Shown: positions 42,156 to 49,522, numbered from the stretch's first letter. The stretch: DNA of 64,000 nucleotides from Oscillospiraceae bacterium (GCA_021201135.1 JAJQGT010000030.1:123821-187820); one strand, 5' to 3'. Notes: generated by a model from the sequence alone, not told the origin. Program-made: numbers and translations.

Positions 42156-42510
42156 TATGTCTTTGACTGATTCCCTTATTCCTTCATACATCCATGTGAA
42201 GCAGTACGACAACCTGACGAGAAGAATAAAGTGCGTGGTGTATAACGGCGGAGTCTTAGAAGAGATTGATTCGGATTCATCTGTCGAGGTTTCCTGCACA
42301 CTTCCAAGTGGGAACGCTCTTGTGTATACAACCGAGGATAACTCAGATCTTCTATACATTTCAGACGGCTGTATTTACTTCATCATTCCATCCGCCATGA
42401 CTTCAGAAGTCGGCAGAGTTCCTGTTGACGTTACGCTCACGGACGGAGACGCGGCACGGCTCGGCTTATTCTCTTTGGTCCTTTCGGTATCGCCAACATC
42501 GAAGGAGTGA
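42130..42510 (+). CDS. BppU-like baseplate N-terminal domain protein, copy 1
   Basis: 126 residues (a start at 42157 is also possible). SYIHVKQYDNLTRRIKCVVY, FIIPSAMTSEVGRVPVDVTL match the N-terminal domain of baseplate upper proteins (BppU), which attach receptor-binding proteins to the hub. It lacks any receptor domain. It is paralogous to the next gene. Function inferred from the family and position. Confidence 0.72.
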   Translation: MTTIVQEANMSLTDSLIPSYIHVKQYDNLTRRIKCVVYNGGVLEEIDSDSSVEVSCTLPSGNALVYTTEDNSDLLYISDGCIYFIIPSAMTSEVGRVPVDVTLTDGDAARLGLFSLVLSVSPTSKE

Positions 42511-42516
42511 TGAAAA

Positions 42517-43074
42517 TTGACTGTAACATGGGAGCTTGAGCTTTCTTTAACGAACGTACTCGTTCCACCTGTTGTCCACTGCAAGCAGTACGACAATCTT
42601 TCAAGAAAAGTTGTCTGCCGTGTGTTCAAAGGCTACGAGGAAGTGTTCTTAGACGATGACTCAATCGTCAATGTTTCCGGCAAGCGACCGGACGGAGAGA
42701 TTTTTCAGTACTGCTCGGACGGAGATTCAGGTGTTGTATACGTTGAAAACGGTCATGCAGTCATCTGGATTACAGACACCATGACAAGCGTCCCCGGAAG
42801 AATGCCGGTTGATGTGACCATAACAGATGGAAACGGTGAGATACTCGGTATCTTTCCGTTTATCTTAGCTGTAAAGAAGTCGGCTGTAGACAATAAAGGT
42901 TTAACCACCGGCTCCTATTCAGATTTCTTGGCAGAGTTCCTTGATGGCATCATAGACTGCTACATTGATTCCGATGGCTACCTTGTAATAGTCACATCGG
43001 ACAGTTTGGGTCTCTCTTTTATGATGGACGGTGACGGAAACATTACTATTTACACCGGAGGTGATAGCTCATGA
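42517..43074 (+). CDS. BppU-like baseplate protein, copy 2 with C-terminal extension
   Basis: 185 residues with a TTG start at 42517 after AAGGAGTGA. Residues ~18-120 repeat the domain of the previous gene (VVHCKQYDNLSRKVVCRVFK; TDTMTSVPGRMPVDVTITDG). The C-terminal 60 residues add a helix and a small beta segment (YSDFLAEFLDGIIDCYIDSD). Tandem duplication of the baseplate domain is evident. 4-base overlap with the next gene. Confidence 0.72.
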   Translation: MTVTWELELSLTNVLVPPVVHCKQYDNLSRKVVCRVFKGYEEVFLDDDSIVNVSGKRPDGEIFQYCSDGDSGVVYVENGHAVIWITDTMTSVPGRMPVDVTITDGNGEILGIFPFILAVKKSAVDNKGLTTGSYSDFLAEFLDGIIDCYIDSDGYLVIVTSDSLGLSFMMDGDGNITIYTGGDSS

Positions 43075-43988
43075 GTGTTTACAGGGGCGGACGAATAGTC
43101 CCGAAGCATTTTGGAGTATGGGACAGTGAGACCGAATACGAAATGCTCGCTATTGTCCTTGAGGAAGATACCGGCGACAGCTACATTTCAAGAAAGGCAG
43201 TTCCGGCGGGAACTCTCCTCTCCAATGATGAGTACTGGGCTTTATGTGCGAGATTTTCTGACCAACTTCAGACCTACCAAGAAGAAATCGATGAGAGGCT
43301 TGATGCTCTCGAAGATGAGACTTCAAAGGCTATAGACAGCTCATCCTCGGCATCCGAGAAGCTCGTTGCTGAAACCAAAGAGGAGCTTCAAGGCAACATA
43401 GACAAGCTGAGTGAAGAACTGAGGGAGTCTAATCCTCTGTACGGAAAAAAGCTCGTAGGCATCGGCGACTACATGATGAGTTCGTGGCTTCAGAAGATTG
43501 CCGACAGGAATAGTATGACGGTTATGAGCTACGGAGAGTATGACTATTGCTTTTCAGATATTGTCGGTCAATACTCAGAGATGGACGATGCCGATTACGT
43601 TATTGTCTTTGCCGGAAGCGTGGACATCGGTCTTGGTGTAGATATTGGGAACGAGGACAGCGAAGACCCGTCCGACTTCTACGGAGCTTTAAACTATCTC
43701 TGTCAAGGGCTTCTGTCTAAATATCCACAAGGCAGGATTGCTTTCATCACTCCCTATGTCACCGACTATGAAGAAAGAGTGGAGACAAAGGCATATGTCG
43801 ATGCCATTGAAACAGCCTGCCGGAACAACGGAGGGATTCCTGTTTTCAATAACACTGAGAATGGCGGCTTGTGCTTCTGGAACGAAGCTCAAGCCGAGAA
43901 GCTCATCTCGGATGACGGCTCAGCCTACAGCGACGAGGGCAATGAGTGGGTGTCTTGGAAGTACGAAGCTTTCATGAGAACCATATAA
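43071..43988 (+). CDS. Tail fibre/receptor protein with an SGNH-hydrolase-like but catalytically dead domain
   Basis: 305 residues. Residues 1-60 are a phage head/fibre attachment domain (GGRIVPKHFGVWDSETEYEM), ~62-118 a coiled coil, and 123-305 match phage SGNH/GDSL hydrolases (YGKKLVGIGDYMM, ADYVIVFAGSVDIG, GRIAFITPYVTDY, IPVFNN). The catalytic Ser of block I is Tyr134 (GDY instead of GDS), the block III Asn is replaced (GSVD for GTND) and the C-terminal DxxH motif is gone (DDGSAYSDEG). The fold appears kept as a carbohydrate-binding module without esterase activity. The last residues, SWKYEAFMRTI, keep the family ending. Confidence 0.82.
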   Translation: MSVYRGGRIVPKHFGVWDSETEYEMLAIVLEEDTGDSYISRKAVPAGTLLSNDEYWALCARFSDQLQTYQEEIDERLDALEDETSKAIDSSSSASEKLVAETKEELQGNIDKLSEELRESNPLYGKKLVGIGDYMMSSWLQKIADRNSMTVMSYGEYDYCFSDIVGQYSEMDDADYVIVFAGSVDIGLGVDIGNEDSEDPSDFYGALNYLCQGLLSKYPQGRIAFITPYVTDYEERVETKAYVDAIETACRNNGGIPVFNNTENGGLCFWNEAQAEKLISDDGSAYSDEGNEWVSWKYEAFMRTI

Positions 43989-43998
43989 ATGCTTTTTA

Positions 43999-44025
43999 AG
44001 GGCTGCACAAAACAGCCCTATTTTT
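43999..44025 (+). terminator. Intrinsic terminator after the fibre gene
   Basis: AGGGCTG (43999-44005) pairs with CAGCCCT (44013-44019), followed by ATTTTTAT. It separates the fibre gene from the lysis genes. Confidence 0.8.
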
Positions 44026-44059
44026 ATGCCCTTTTGCATGGGCGAGAAAGGAGAATGTT

Positions 44060-44476
44060 ATGGACAAGATAGCAGATTTAGTGACCGGCGAGGCAATTCT
44101 CCAGTGGCTCATTATCTTTTTACTCTTAGCCTACTTTATCTACAAGGAGTACCCAGAATTCAAAAGACGTATAACCGGTGAAACCAAGAAAGAAATTGAG
44201 GAGGAAGATGCCATCGAGCGTCTTTCCAAAGTGGAACAGAGGCTTGACGGTATAGACCGAAAGCTTGACAGTGATTTCAGAAGCCTTGAGCTTCTCCAAA
44301 AATGTGAGAGCGAGGACAAAGAGCTGATGAACGAATCTCTCACTGAGCGAGAAATAATCATCAGGGCTTTGCTTGCCATCATAGACGGCTTGCATCAGTT
44401 AGGGGCAAACGGTCCCACCACAGCAGCACACGAAGAGCTGACGACGTATCTGTCAAAGAAAGCTCACAAACTCTAA
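44060..44476 (+). CDS. Membrane-anchored coiled-coil protein of the lysis module
   Basis: 138 residues with one N-terminal transmembrane segment (LQWLIIFLLLAYFIYKEYPE, ~13-32), then a long charged coiled coil (EIEEEDAIERLSKVEQRLDG). It resembles haemolysin XhlA-like/putative holin-accessory proteins only in architecture. It is the first gene after the fibre terminator. Function unknown, possibly lysis regulation. Confidence 0.65.
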   Translation: MDKIADLVTGEAILQWLIIFLLLAYFIYKEYPEFKRRITGETKKEIEEEDAIERLSKVEQRLDGIDRKLDSDFRSLELLQKCESEDKELMNESLTEREIIIRALLAIIDGLHQLGANGPTTAAHEELTTYLSKKAHKL

Positions 44477-44488
44477 GGGGTGAAGACC

Positions 44489-44896
44489 ATGTTCCGGCAA
44501 AGAAAAACTGCCGAGTATTACGACCGCCAGCTTGCGGAGATGCAGAGACGAAAAGAGCTGTATGACAAGAAGCTTGAAATCCGAACGGTCAGACGTTCCA
44601 TGTGTTCTTGGAAGAAGCCGACCACAACAAAGATAGTCATGGCGTACATCTTCATCAACTGCACAGCGGTTGAAATCTACTCGATGGTTGTTATGTGGAA
44701 GCTTCAGAACCTTGATGCTCTTTACTCTCTAATCACTGCGGTAGTCACGGAATCCATCTCGTTTGCCGTATATTGCTGCAAGTCTTACAACGAAACCAAA
44801 CAGGAAGAAATAATCAAGCTGGAGAGGGACAAGATAGAGTCTGCTCCGGCTGTGTGTTTAGAGGAATCTGATGATTCCGAGGAGGTATTTGGATGA
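44489..44896 (+). CDS. Two-span membrane protein of the lysis module
   Basis: 135 residues from the ATG at 44489. A basic N-terminal helix (YYDRQLAEMQRRKELYDKKL), two hydrophobic spans (IVMAYIFINCTAVEIYSMVV and YSLITAVVTESISFAVYCCK) and an acidic tail. It overlaps the holin gene by 4 bases. It may be a second holin or anti-holin; unproven. Confidence 0.65.
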   Translation: MFRQRKTAEYYDRQLAEMQRRKELYDKKLEIRTVRRSMCSWKKPTTTKIVMAYIFINCTAVEIYSMVVMWKLQNLDALYSLITAVVTESISFAVYCCKSYNETKQEEIIKLERDKIESAPAVCLEESDDSEEVFG

Positions 44897-45129
44897 ACAT
44901 AAAACAGAAATTGACTTCAAGAAAATGGTGGCTCTCGGTAGCGGCTTTTTTAGGCAGTATAGGGGCAACGGTCGCGGGCATAACCACCGACAAGGAGGTT
45001 GTGGCAACTATAGGCATAATTTGTGCCACGTTGTCAGCCGCTATTTATGCGGCGTGTGAGGCATCTGTAGATGCGGCTTCAATAGGTGCATCTGCAAGTG
45101 AGACCGAGGAAGGTGAAGATAATGGCTGA
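44893..45129 (+). CDS. Phage holin
   Basis: 78 residues: SRKWWLSVAAFLGSIGATVA and VVATIGIICATLSAAIYAAC are two membrane spans joined by a short loop with charged residues, then an acidic tail. This is typical of small phage holins of the phi LC3/Hol44 type. It makes the holes through which the endolysin passes, and its stop overlaps the endolysin start region. Confidence 0.88.
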   Translation: MNIKQKLTSRKWWLSVAAFLGSIGATVAGITTDKEVVATIGIICATLSAAIYAACEASVDAASIGASASETEEGEDNG

Positions 45130-45952
45130 GAAAACAAACACAGGGCTTGTTGCATACGCTAAAGCTCAGGTCGGCAATCCCTACTGGTATGGCACCTACG
45201 GTCAGGTGGCGACAGAGTCCCTCTACAACAGCAAGAAGAAGCAGTACGCATCCACCGGCTATTACACCAAGTGGAACGATTACTCGGAACAATACGGAAA
45301 GAGGGTTCACGACTGTGTCGGTCTCATCAAAGGCTACCTTTGGTCTGACAGTCCTACTTCCGTTCCGAAGTACGTCCGGTCGCAGGACAAGTCTGCAAGC
45401 GGAATGTACTCTGCGGCGACCGAAAAAGGCAATATCTCTACTTTCCCCGAAACATCGGGGATTTTGCTTTTTAAGGGCGACAGTGCAAGCAAGATTCATC
45501 ATGTCGGCATCTATTCCGATGATGGGTACGTTTACGAAGCTAAGGGACATGAGTACGGCGTCGTCAAGACAAAGTACAAAGCATCCGAGTGGGACTACTG
45601 GGCGCAGTGTCCTTATTGTGTGAACGATGTTGAGGCATACACGGAAGAGACTTCGACCGCTGAGACCGTGGCGGCAACCGTAGCCACAGTCACCGAGAAG
45701 AAAGCGACTGAGTCGGCGAAAGCCTATGACAGGTCTCTTGCCGGCACCTACGTTGTCACCGGAAACCTCAATATGCGAAATGGCGCAGGAACCGGCAAGT
45801 CTATATTGACGGTTCTTCCGAAAGGCACAAAGGTGCAAAACTATGGATACTATACCATGCTTAACAGTGTCAGGTGGTTTTCTGTGCAGGTGACCGTAGA
45901 TGACGTGAAGTACACGGGATTCTGTTGTGGGACGTATCTCAGGAAGCAGTAA
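45122..45952 (+). CDS. Endolysin, NlpC/P60 peptidase plus SH3 domain
   Basis: 276 residues from the ATG at 45122 (overlapping the holin stop by 8 bases). NlpC/P60-type cysteine peptidase: catalytic Cys65 in RVHDCVGLIKGY and His127 in SKIHHVGIYSDDG; a polar residue follows near YVYEAKGHEYG. A Thr/Ala-rich linker (~180-205) is followed by a bacterial SH3 domain (GNLNMRNGAGTGKSILTVLP; ~208-276) for wall binding. It cleaves peptidoglycan peptides at the end of the lytic cycle. Confidence 0.95.
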   Translation: MAEKTNTGLVAYAKAQVGNPYWYGTYGQVATESLYNSKKKQYASTGYYTKWNDYSEQYGKRVHDCVGLIKGYLWSDSPTSVPKYVRSQDKSASGMYSAATEKGNISTFPETSGILLFKGDSASKIHHVGIYSDDGYVYEAKGHEYGVVKTKYKASEWDYWAQCPYCVNDVEAYTEETSTAETVAATVATVTEKKATESAKAYDRSLAGTYVVTGNLNMRNGAGTGKSILTVLPKGTKVQNYGYYTMLNSVRWFSVQVTVDDVKYTGFCCGTYLRKQ

Positions 45953-45974
45953 ATTGAATATGTTGTAGAAGATT

Positions 45975-46006
45975 TTCGCCGGGGTATGTGCCTCGGCGGA
46001 TTTTTT
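45975..46006 (+). terminator. Terminator after the endolysin
   Basis: TTCGCCGGGG (45975-45984) pairs with CCTCGGCGGA (45991-46000) with two G-T pairs, followed by TTTTTTAT. It ends the lytic late operon. Confidence 0.85.
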
Positions 46007-46154
46007 ATATTGTCAAAAACTTTCACCTAACCCTTGATTTAACCTCGCATTTATGGTAAGCTAGAAGCAAGAACTCGGAGATAAAAAGAACTCAAGAATA
46101 GTTGTGAACAGACTGTAAATTCTCAACTTTTCTCGCAAAAAAATTAAATTTAAG

Positions 46155-46183
46155 TTGACATTATGCCCCTTTTTGAGTATAAT
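46155..46183 (+). promoter_or_regulatory. Consensus promoter for the structured RNA gene
   Basis: -35 TTGACA (46155-46160, perfect), 17-base spacer, -10 TATAAT (46178-46183, perfect). It is the only fully consensus plus-strand promoter noticed in the prophage. A transcript would start near 46190, at the base of the first hairpin. Confidence 0.88.
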
Positions 46184-46189
46184 ATAAGT

Positions 46190-46456
46190 GAAGACAGAGA
46201 CGTCTTCCGTGCGGCGGCACGTTAAAGCTGTACTGCGCGTGGGGCAGGGTAAAGCCCACGGCGGATAGGCGTTCGGTAGGACGCTGGGCCCGGCATCTGG
46301 GATACAGGTGTAGTCCGCATGGGGGACTTAAATTTCCCATGGAGATGGATGCGAAAGCGTCTGTCAGGTATTCGGTAGGATACTGGGGCTGACAGCCAGC
46401 ATTATAACACGCAACAGCGATTAAAAGGCGGGCGGTTTTATATCGTCCGCTATTTT
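46190..46456 (+). ncRNA. Candidate structured non-coding RNA with duplicated hairpin motif
   Basis: There is no ORF here; the segment is packed with stems from end to end: GAAGAC/GTCTTC (46190/46202), CGTGC/GCACG (46208/46217), CGTGGG/CCCACG (46238/46255), GCGGA/TCCGC (46261/46314), CATCTG/CAGGTG (46294/46305), CATGGG/CCCATG (46318/46336), GATGC-GAAA-GCGTC (46348/46357) and CTGTCAG/CTGACAG (46361/46389). Two hairpins carry the same loop TCGGTAGG: GCGT/ACGC at 46269-46284 and GTAT/ATAC at 46368-46383, each followed by TGGG. The stems differ by compensatory changes. A terminator ends the RNA at 46428-46456. No Rfam family is recognised. Confidence 0.7.
46428..46456 (+). terminator. Terminator of the structured RNA
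   Basis: GCGGGCG and CGTCCGC pair (one G-T) around a loop of about 10 bases, followed by TATTTTT. It lies 30 bases before the ATG of the nuclease-like gene, so the RNA is made in excess of the mRNA, as in RNA antitoxin loci. Confidence 0.75.
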
Positions 46457-46485
46457 TCTGTCATAAACCTAAAGAAGGATGAACC

Positions 46486-47115
46486 ATGAGCAAGATACAG
46501 GACAAGGCAAGAATAGCAGAAATCATAATGCAGGTAGCCGAAGAGTACAAGGCGAAAATGGTCGGTCGCTCGTTCCTGTATGTCTTTGAAGGACGTGCCA
46601 TTGAAGTTGTCTACAGAACGAAGGACTTTATGCACCTGACTGGAGTGGATACAAATTCATCTGCTGAGCAGTTTTATAAGGACGCAATCCGCAAAAAGCT
46701 GAAGCCAAAGCAGATTTTCTTCAGTTCAAGGCATCCTTACGATTTATGTATGAAGAAAATGACCCAACTCGCAAATCTGTGCAAGGTCATTGATTCTGAA
46801 CTGTTTATGTTGGAAGACACGGAAACCAACACTTTTACATATAAGTTTGGCTTGACAGACCTTCAATTGACGGTTTGCCTGAGTGAAGACACTGATAGCA
46901 ACGGCACCGTCGTCGGTGATCACTATATTGCCCGCAGTTTCAGAGTTGAGGACAGCTTTGAGCGTGCTGACGAAGCATTTGAAGTGCAGTATATATTCTC
47001 TAAAAAGAATGACACCCGAAAGTATGATACGATTATGTATATGGATAAGAGGATGAAGATTGAGGATTTGCCGGATGAAGTGAAAGAGATGTTGGATGAA
47101 AAGCTACTAAAATAA
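46486..47115 (+). CDS. PBECR4-like nuclease-domain protein
   Basis: 209 residues with AAGGATG before the ATG. N-terminal MSKIQDKARIAEIIMQVAEE, then SFLYVFEGRAIEVVYRTKDF-MHLTG and AEQFYKDAIRKKL, which resemble the PBECR4 group of phage-encoded Barnase/EndoU/ColicinE5/RelE-like nucleases. A beta-rich second half follows (NTFTYKFGLTDLQLTVCLSE; DHYIARSFRVEDSFERADEA) and a helical end. These are thought to be RNases or toxins. It sits directly behind the structured RNA and its terminator, outside the lytic operon, a lysogenic-conversion position. Family assignment is by eye; toxin-antitoxin pairing is a hypothesis. Confidence 0.7.
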   Translation: MSKIQDKARIAEIIMQVAEEYKAKMVGRSFLYVFEGRAIEVVYRTKDFMHLTGVDTNSSAEQFYKDAIRKKLKPKQIFFSSRHPYDLCMKKMTQLANLCKVIDSELFMLEDTETNTFTYKFGLTDLQLTVCLSEDTDSNGTVVGDHYIARSFRVEDSFERADEAFEVQYIFSKKNDTRKYDTIMYMDKRMKIEDLPDEVKEMLDEKLLK

Positions 47116-47183
47116 TTCGATAGACTAGATAACATTAGCGGTGTTTTTTGAGAAGCAACTTAATATGAATAGTATATTGATGC

Positions 47184-47214
47184 CCGTCGGAGAAATTTCT
47201 CCGGCGGACTTTTT
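47184..47214 (+). terminator. Terminator after the PBECR4-like gene
   Basis: CCGTCGGAGAAA pairs with TTTCTCCGGCGG (47184-47207) with one G-T pair, no loop bases beyond the stem centre, followed by ACTTTTTT. Confidence 0.85.
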
Positions 47215-47215
47215 T

Positions 47216-47245
47216 CGCTCAAACTTTCTGATTTTCTCCAGTGGA
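47216..47245 (+). repeat. Dispersed 30-bp element, copy 3
   Basis: CGCTCAAA at 47216-47223, ten variable bases, TTCTCCAGTGGA at 47234-47245, extending to the palindrome TCTCCAGTGGAGA. It follows directly on the terminator T-run and precedes the first SHOCT gene. Confidence 0.65.
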
Positions 47246-47295
47246 GAGTGGAGGCATGAATTGCCTATCACGATTTATGAGGAGACATTCGATCG

Positions 47296-47472
47296 ATGAC
47301 TAAGGAACAATTTAAGGAAGAAAAGAATTATCAGGCATCTAAGATGTGCTTTCGACAGATGCTTGAAAAAGGCATCATCACTCAAGAGGAGTATAAGCAA
47401 ATTGGTACAATTCTGCTCGAAAAATATCAGCCTATATTGGGTAGTTTATTCTTCGGAAATTGCTTGACTTAA
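47296..47472 (+). CDS. SHOCT-like mini-protein, copy 1
   Basis: 58 residues: FKEEKNYQASKMCFRQMLEK, then GIITQEEYKQIGTILLEKY. The second part is a SHOCT-type short helical motif. Such proteins regularly precede large serine recombinases in Firmicutes elements and may be recombination helper or directionality factors. GAGGAG about 10 bases upstream. Its stop codon region contains the -35 of the next promoter. Confidence 0.72.
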   Translation: MTKEQFKEEKNYQASKMCFRQMLEKGIITQEEYKQIGTILLEKYQPILGSLFFGNCLT

Positions 47473-47492
47473 TGAGCTTTTAGAGTGATATA
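47464..47492 (+). promoter_or_regulatory. Promoter of the HTH/zinc gene
   Basis: -35 TTGACT (47464-47469, overlapping the SHOCT stop), 17-base spacer with CTTTTAGAG, -10 GATATA (47487-47492). Same signature as the cargo promoters. Confidence 0.7.
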
Positions 47493-47593
47493 TAAAGTAG
47501 CTTCAATGAGAAAAGCTATAAAACTAGAGCAGACCGCTTCTACAATGCCAATGTGAAAGGGTTGCTGCTTACGATTTATAAGGAGGAAAATTC

Positions 47594-47983
47594 ATGACTG
47601 AAGAACAAAAACGTGTAATCACGAAGATGCGCCTTGACGGTCACAGTTTTGCTGAGATTGAAGGTGTACTCGGAATATCAAGGAACACAATCAGAAAGCA
47701 CTGTCAGCGGCATCCAGTAGATTCCAATACTTTTCATTGCCTATACTGCAAGGTGGCTATTCCCACTGTTCATGGAAGAAAGCAGCCGAAATTCTGCTCT
47801 GCAAGATGCCGCAAGGCTTGGTGGAAAGAGCATCCTGACGCTGGAAACAGAAAAGCTTACTATACCATCATCTGTGCCGGATGCGGTCGAGAATTTCAAT
47901 CTTATGGCAAAGCCGATAGAAAGTACTGCTCTCATGAGTGCTATATCCGTGATCGCTTCAAGGGCAACGCTTCAGATGAATAA
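47594..47983 (+). CDS. HTH plus double zinc-knuckle protein upstream of the recombinases
   Basis: 129 residues. N-terminal HTH of resolvase/sigma region-4 type (KMRLDGHSFAEIEGVLGISR-NTIRKH). Then two zinc-binding modules: CLYCKVAI...CSARCRKAW and CAGCGREF...CSHEC. Proteins of this type sit immediately before tandem serine recombinases in many Clostridia elements and may be recombination regulators. It overlaps SHOCT copy 2 by 8 bases. Confidence 0.82.
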   Translation: MTEEQKRVITKMRLDGHSFAEIEGVLGISRNTIRKHCQRHPVDSNTFHCLYCKVAIPTVHGRKQPKFCSARCRKAWWKEHPDAGNRKAYYTIICAGCGREFQSYGKADRKYCSHECYIRDRFKGNASDE

Positions 47984-48152
47984 ATCACAATTTGAAGCAG
48001 AAAAAAGATATCAGGCATCTATGATATGTTTTCATCGAATGCTCGGTGATGGCATAATTACGTTGGAGAAGTATAAGCAAATTGATACAATCATGCTCGA
48101 AAAATATCGACCTTTATTGGGTACATTATTTTGCGAAAATCGCTTGACTTAA
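47976..48152 (+). CDS. SHOCT-like mini-protein, copy 2
   Basis: 58 residues from the ATG at 47976 within the end of the HTH/zinc gene: FEAEKRYQASMICFHRMLGD, GIITLEKYKQIDTIMLEKY. About 60% identical by eye to copy 1, including the same length and ending (CL/RLT-stop), so the unit duplicated. Its 3' end again holds a TTGACT -35, here for the first recombinase. Confidence 0.75.
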   Translation: MNKSQFEAEKRYQASMICFHRMLGDGIITLEKYKQIDTIMLEKYRPLLGTLFCENRLT

Positions 48153-48172
48153 GAGGCTTTTAGAGGGATATA
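48144..48172 (+). promoter_or_regulatory. Promoter of the serine recombinase genes
   Basis: -35 TTGACT (48144-48149, overlapping the SHOCT stop), 17-base spacer ending TTTTAGAGG, -10 GATATA (48167-48172). Start codon ~25 bases downstream. Confidence 0.7.
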
Positions 48173-48196
48173 TAGTAGCGGAAGGAAGTGATTTTA

Positions 48197-49522
48197 TTGA
48201 AGAAGGTCACAAAATTAGAGCCGTCCGCTCCTATAGTTCCCAAGCGGAAAAAGGTTGCTGCTTATGCTCGTGTTTCGATGGAAACTGAACGACTCCATCA
48301 TTCACTTTCCGCACAGATTAGCTACTATAGCGAACTGATCCAGAGTAATCCAGAATGGGAATACGCTGGCGTTTATGCTGACGAAGCTATATCCGGCACA
48401 ACCGTAAACAGACCTGAATTTCAGCGTATGCTCGCAGATTGTGAAGCCGGAAAAATCGACATTATTTTAGCAAAGTCAATTTCACGATTTGCCAGAAACA
48501 CGGTTGACTTGCTCAACGTAGTTCGTCACCTGAAGGAGCTTGGAATCGAAGTCAAGTTTGAGAAAGAAAATATAAATTCGCTCAGCGGTGACGGTGAACT
48601 GATGCTTACACTCCTTGCTTCTTTTGCACAGGAGGAATCCATCAGCATAAGCAACAACGTAAAATGGGGAGTTCGCAAGCGTATGCGGGAAGGAATCCCG
48701 AATGGACATTTCCGTGTACTCGGCTATCGATGGGAGGACGACCATCTCGTCATTGTTCCTGAAGAAGCCGAGATTGTGAAACGTGTCTTTCAGAATTTCT
48801 TAGACGGGAAATCCCGTCTGGAAACTGAGCGGGAATTTGAAGCTGAAGGAATCCGCAGTATTAATGGCTGTATAATGAGAGATTCAAACATCAAGCAGAT
48901 TCTCACTAACATTACGTACACAGGAAATCTGCTTCTGCAGAAGGAATATATCTCGAACCCCATTGGTAAGAAGCGAAAGAAGAATCGAGGGGAACTTCCA
49001 CAATATTTCGTTGAAAACACTCATGAGGCTATCATAGACATGGAGACGTTTCAGTATGTGCAGGACGAAATGGCAAGGCGTAAAGAACTCGGAGCATTGG
49101 CAAACAAAAGCCTGAACACTTCTTGCTTTACTGGTAAAATCAAATGCCCATACTGTGGTCAGAGCTATATGCACAATACGAGAAAGCCGAGAACAGAATA
49201 TAGCCAAACATTGGAATTCTGGGTATGTGGTTCTCGAAAGAAAAAGGGCGGTCACTGTAAGGTTAAAGGAACCATTAACCAGAGAAGTTTGGAGAAAGCC
49301 CTTGCAGAAGTATTAGGGCTTGATGAGTTTGAAGAAGATGTTTTTCTCGATAAGGTTGATGTTATCTATGTTCCAGAATCATACACGTTGGAGATTCATC
49401 TATTCGATGGCAGAGTTATAACCAAAGAATGTCCGAACACAGGGCATCAAGACTGCTGGACGCCTGAGTATCGGGCAAGGGCATCTAAACAACGAAGAAA
49501 ATCCACAACAGACAAGGAGTGA
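48197..49522 (+). CDS. Large serine recombinase 1
   Basis: About 441 residues from a TTG at 48197, preceded by GGAAGGAAG (a GTG at 48188 is also open). Catalytic domain with the nucleophilic serine in VAAYARVSMET, the conserved DIILAKSISRFARNTVD and ASFAQEESISISNNVKWG. The recombinase domain and zinc ribbon follow (KIKCPYCGQSYM ... VCGSRKKKGGHC). The C-terminal coiled-coil is short compared with typical integrases (often 500-550 residues). It may be a partner or accessory subunit for recombinase 2, directly downstream. Confidence 0.93.
   Translation: MKKVTKLEPSAPIVPKRKKVAAYARVSMETERLHHSLSAQISYYSELIQSNPEWEYAGVYADEAISGTTVNRPEFQRMLADCEAGKIDIILAKSISRFARNTVDLLNVVRHLKELGIEVKFEKENINSLSGDGELMLTLLASFAQEESISISNNVKWGVRKRMREGIPNGHFRVLGYRWEDDHLVIVPEEAEIVKRVFQNFLDGKSRLETEREFEAEGIRSINGCIMRDSNIKQILTNITYTGNLLLQKEYISNPIGKKRKKNRGELPQYFVENTHEAIIDMETFQYVQDEMARRKELGALANKSLNTSCFTGKIKCPYCGQSYMHNTRKPRTEYSQTLEFWVCGSRKKKGGHCKVKGTINQRSLEKALAEVLGLDEFEEDVFLDKVDVIYVPESYTLEIHLFDGRVITKECPNTGHQDCWTPEYRARASKQRRKSTTDKE

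Noticed and set aside
39765..43988. Diversity-generating retroelement (variable repeat in the fibre genes)
   Set aside because: No reverse transcriptase gene and no near-identical template repeat are seen in the window.
46141..46480. tRNA or tmRNA, or a known riboswitch, in the structured RNA region
   Set aside because: No cloverleaf with CCA-compatible acceptor, no tag peptide frame, and no riboswitch core that I recognise; reported as a candidate new RNA instead.
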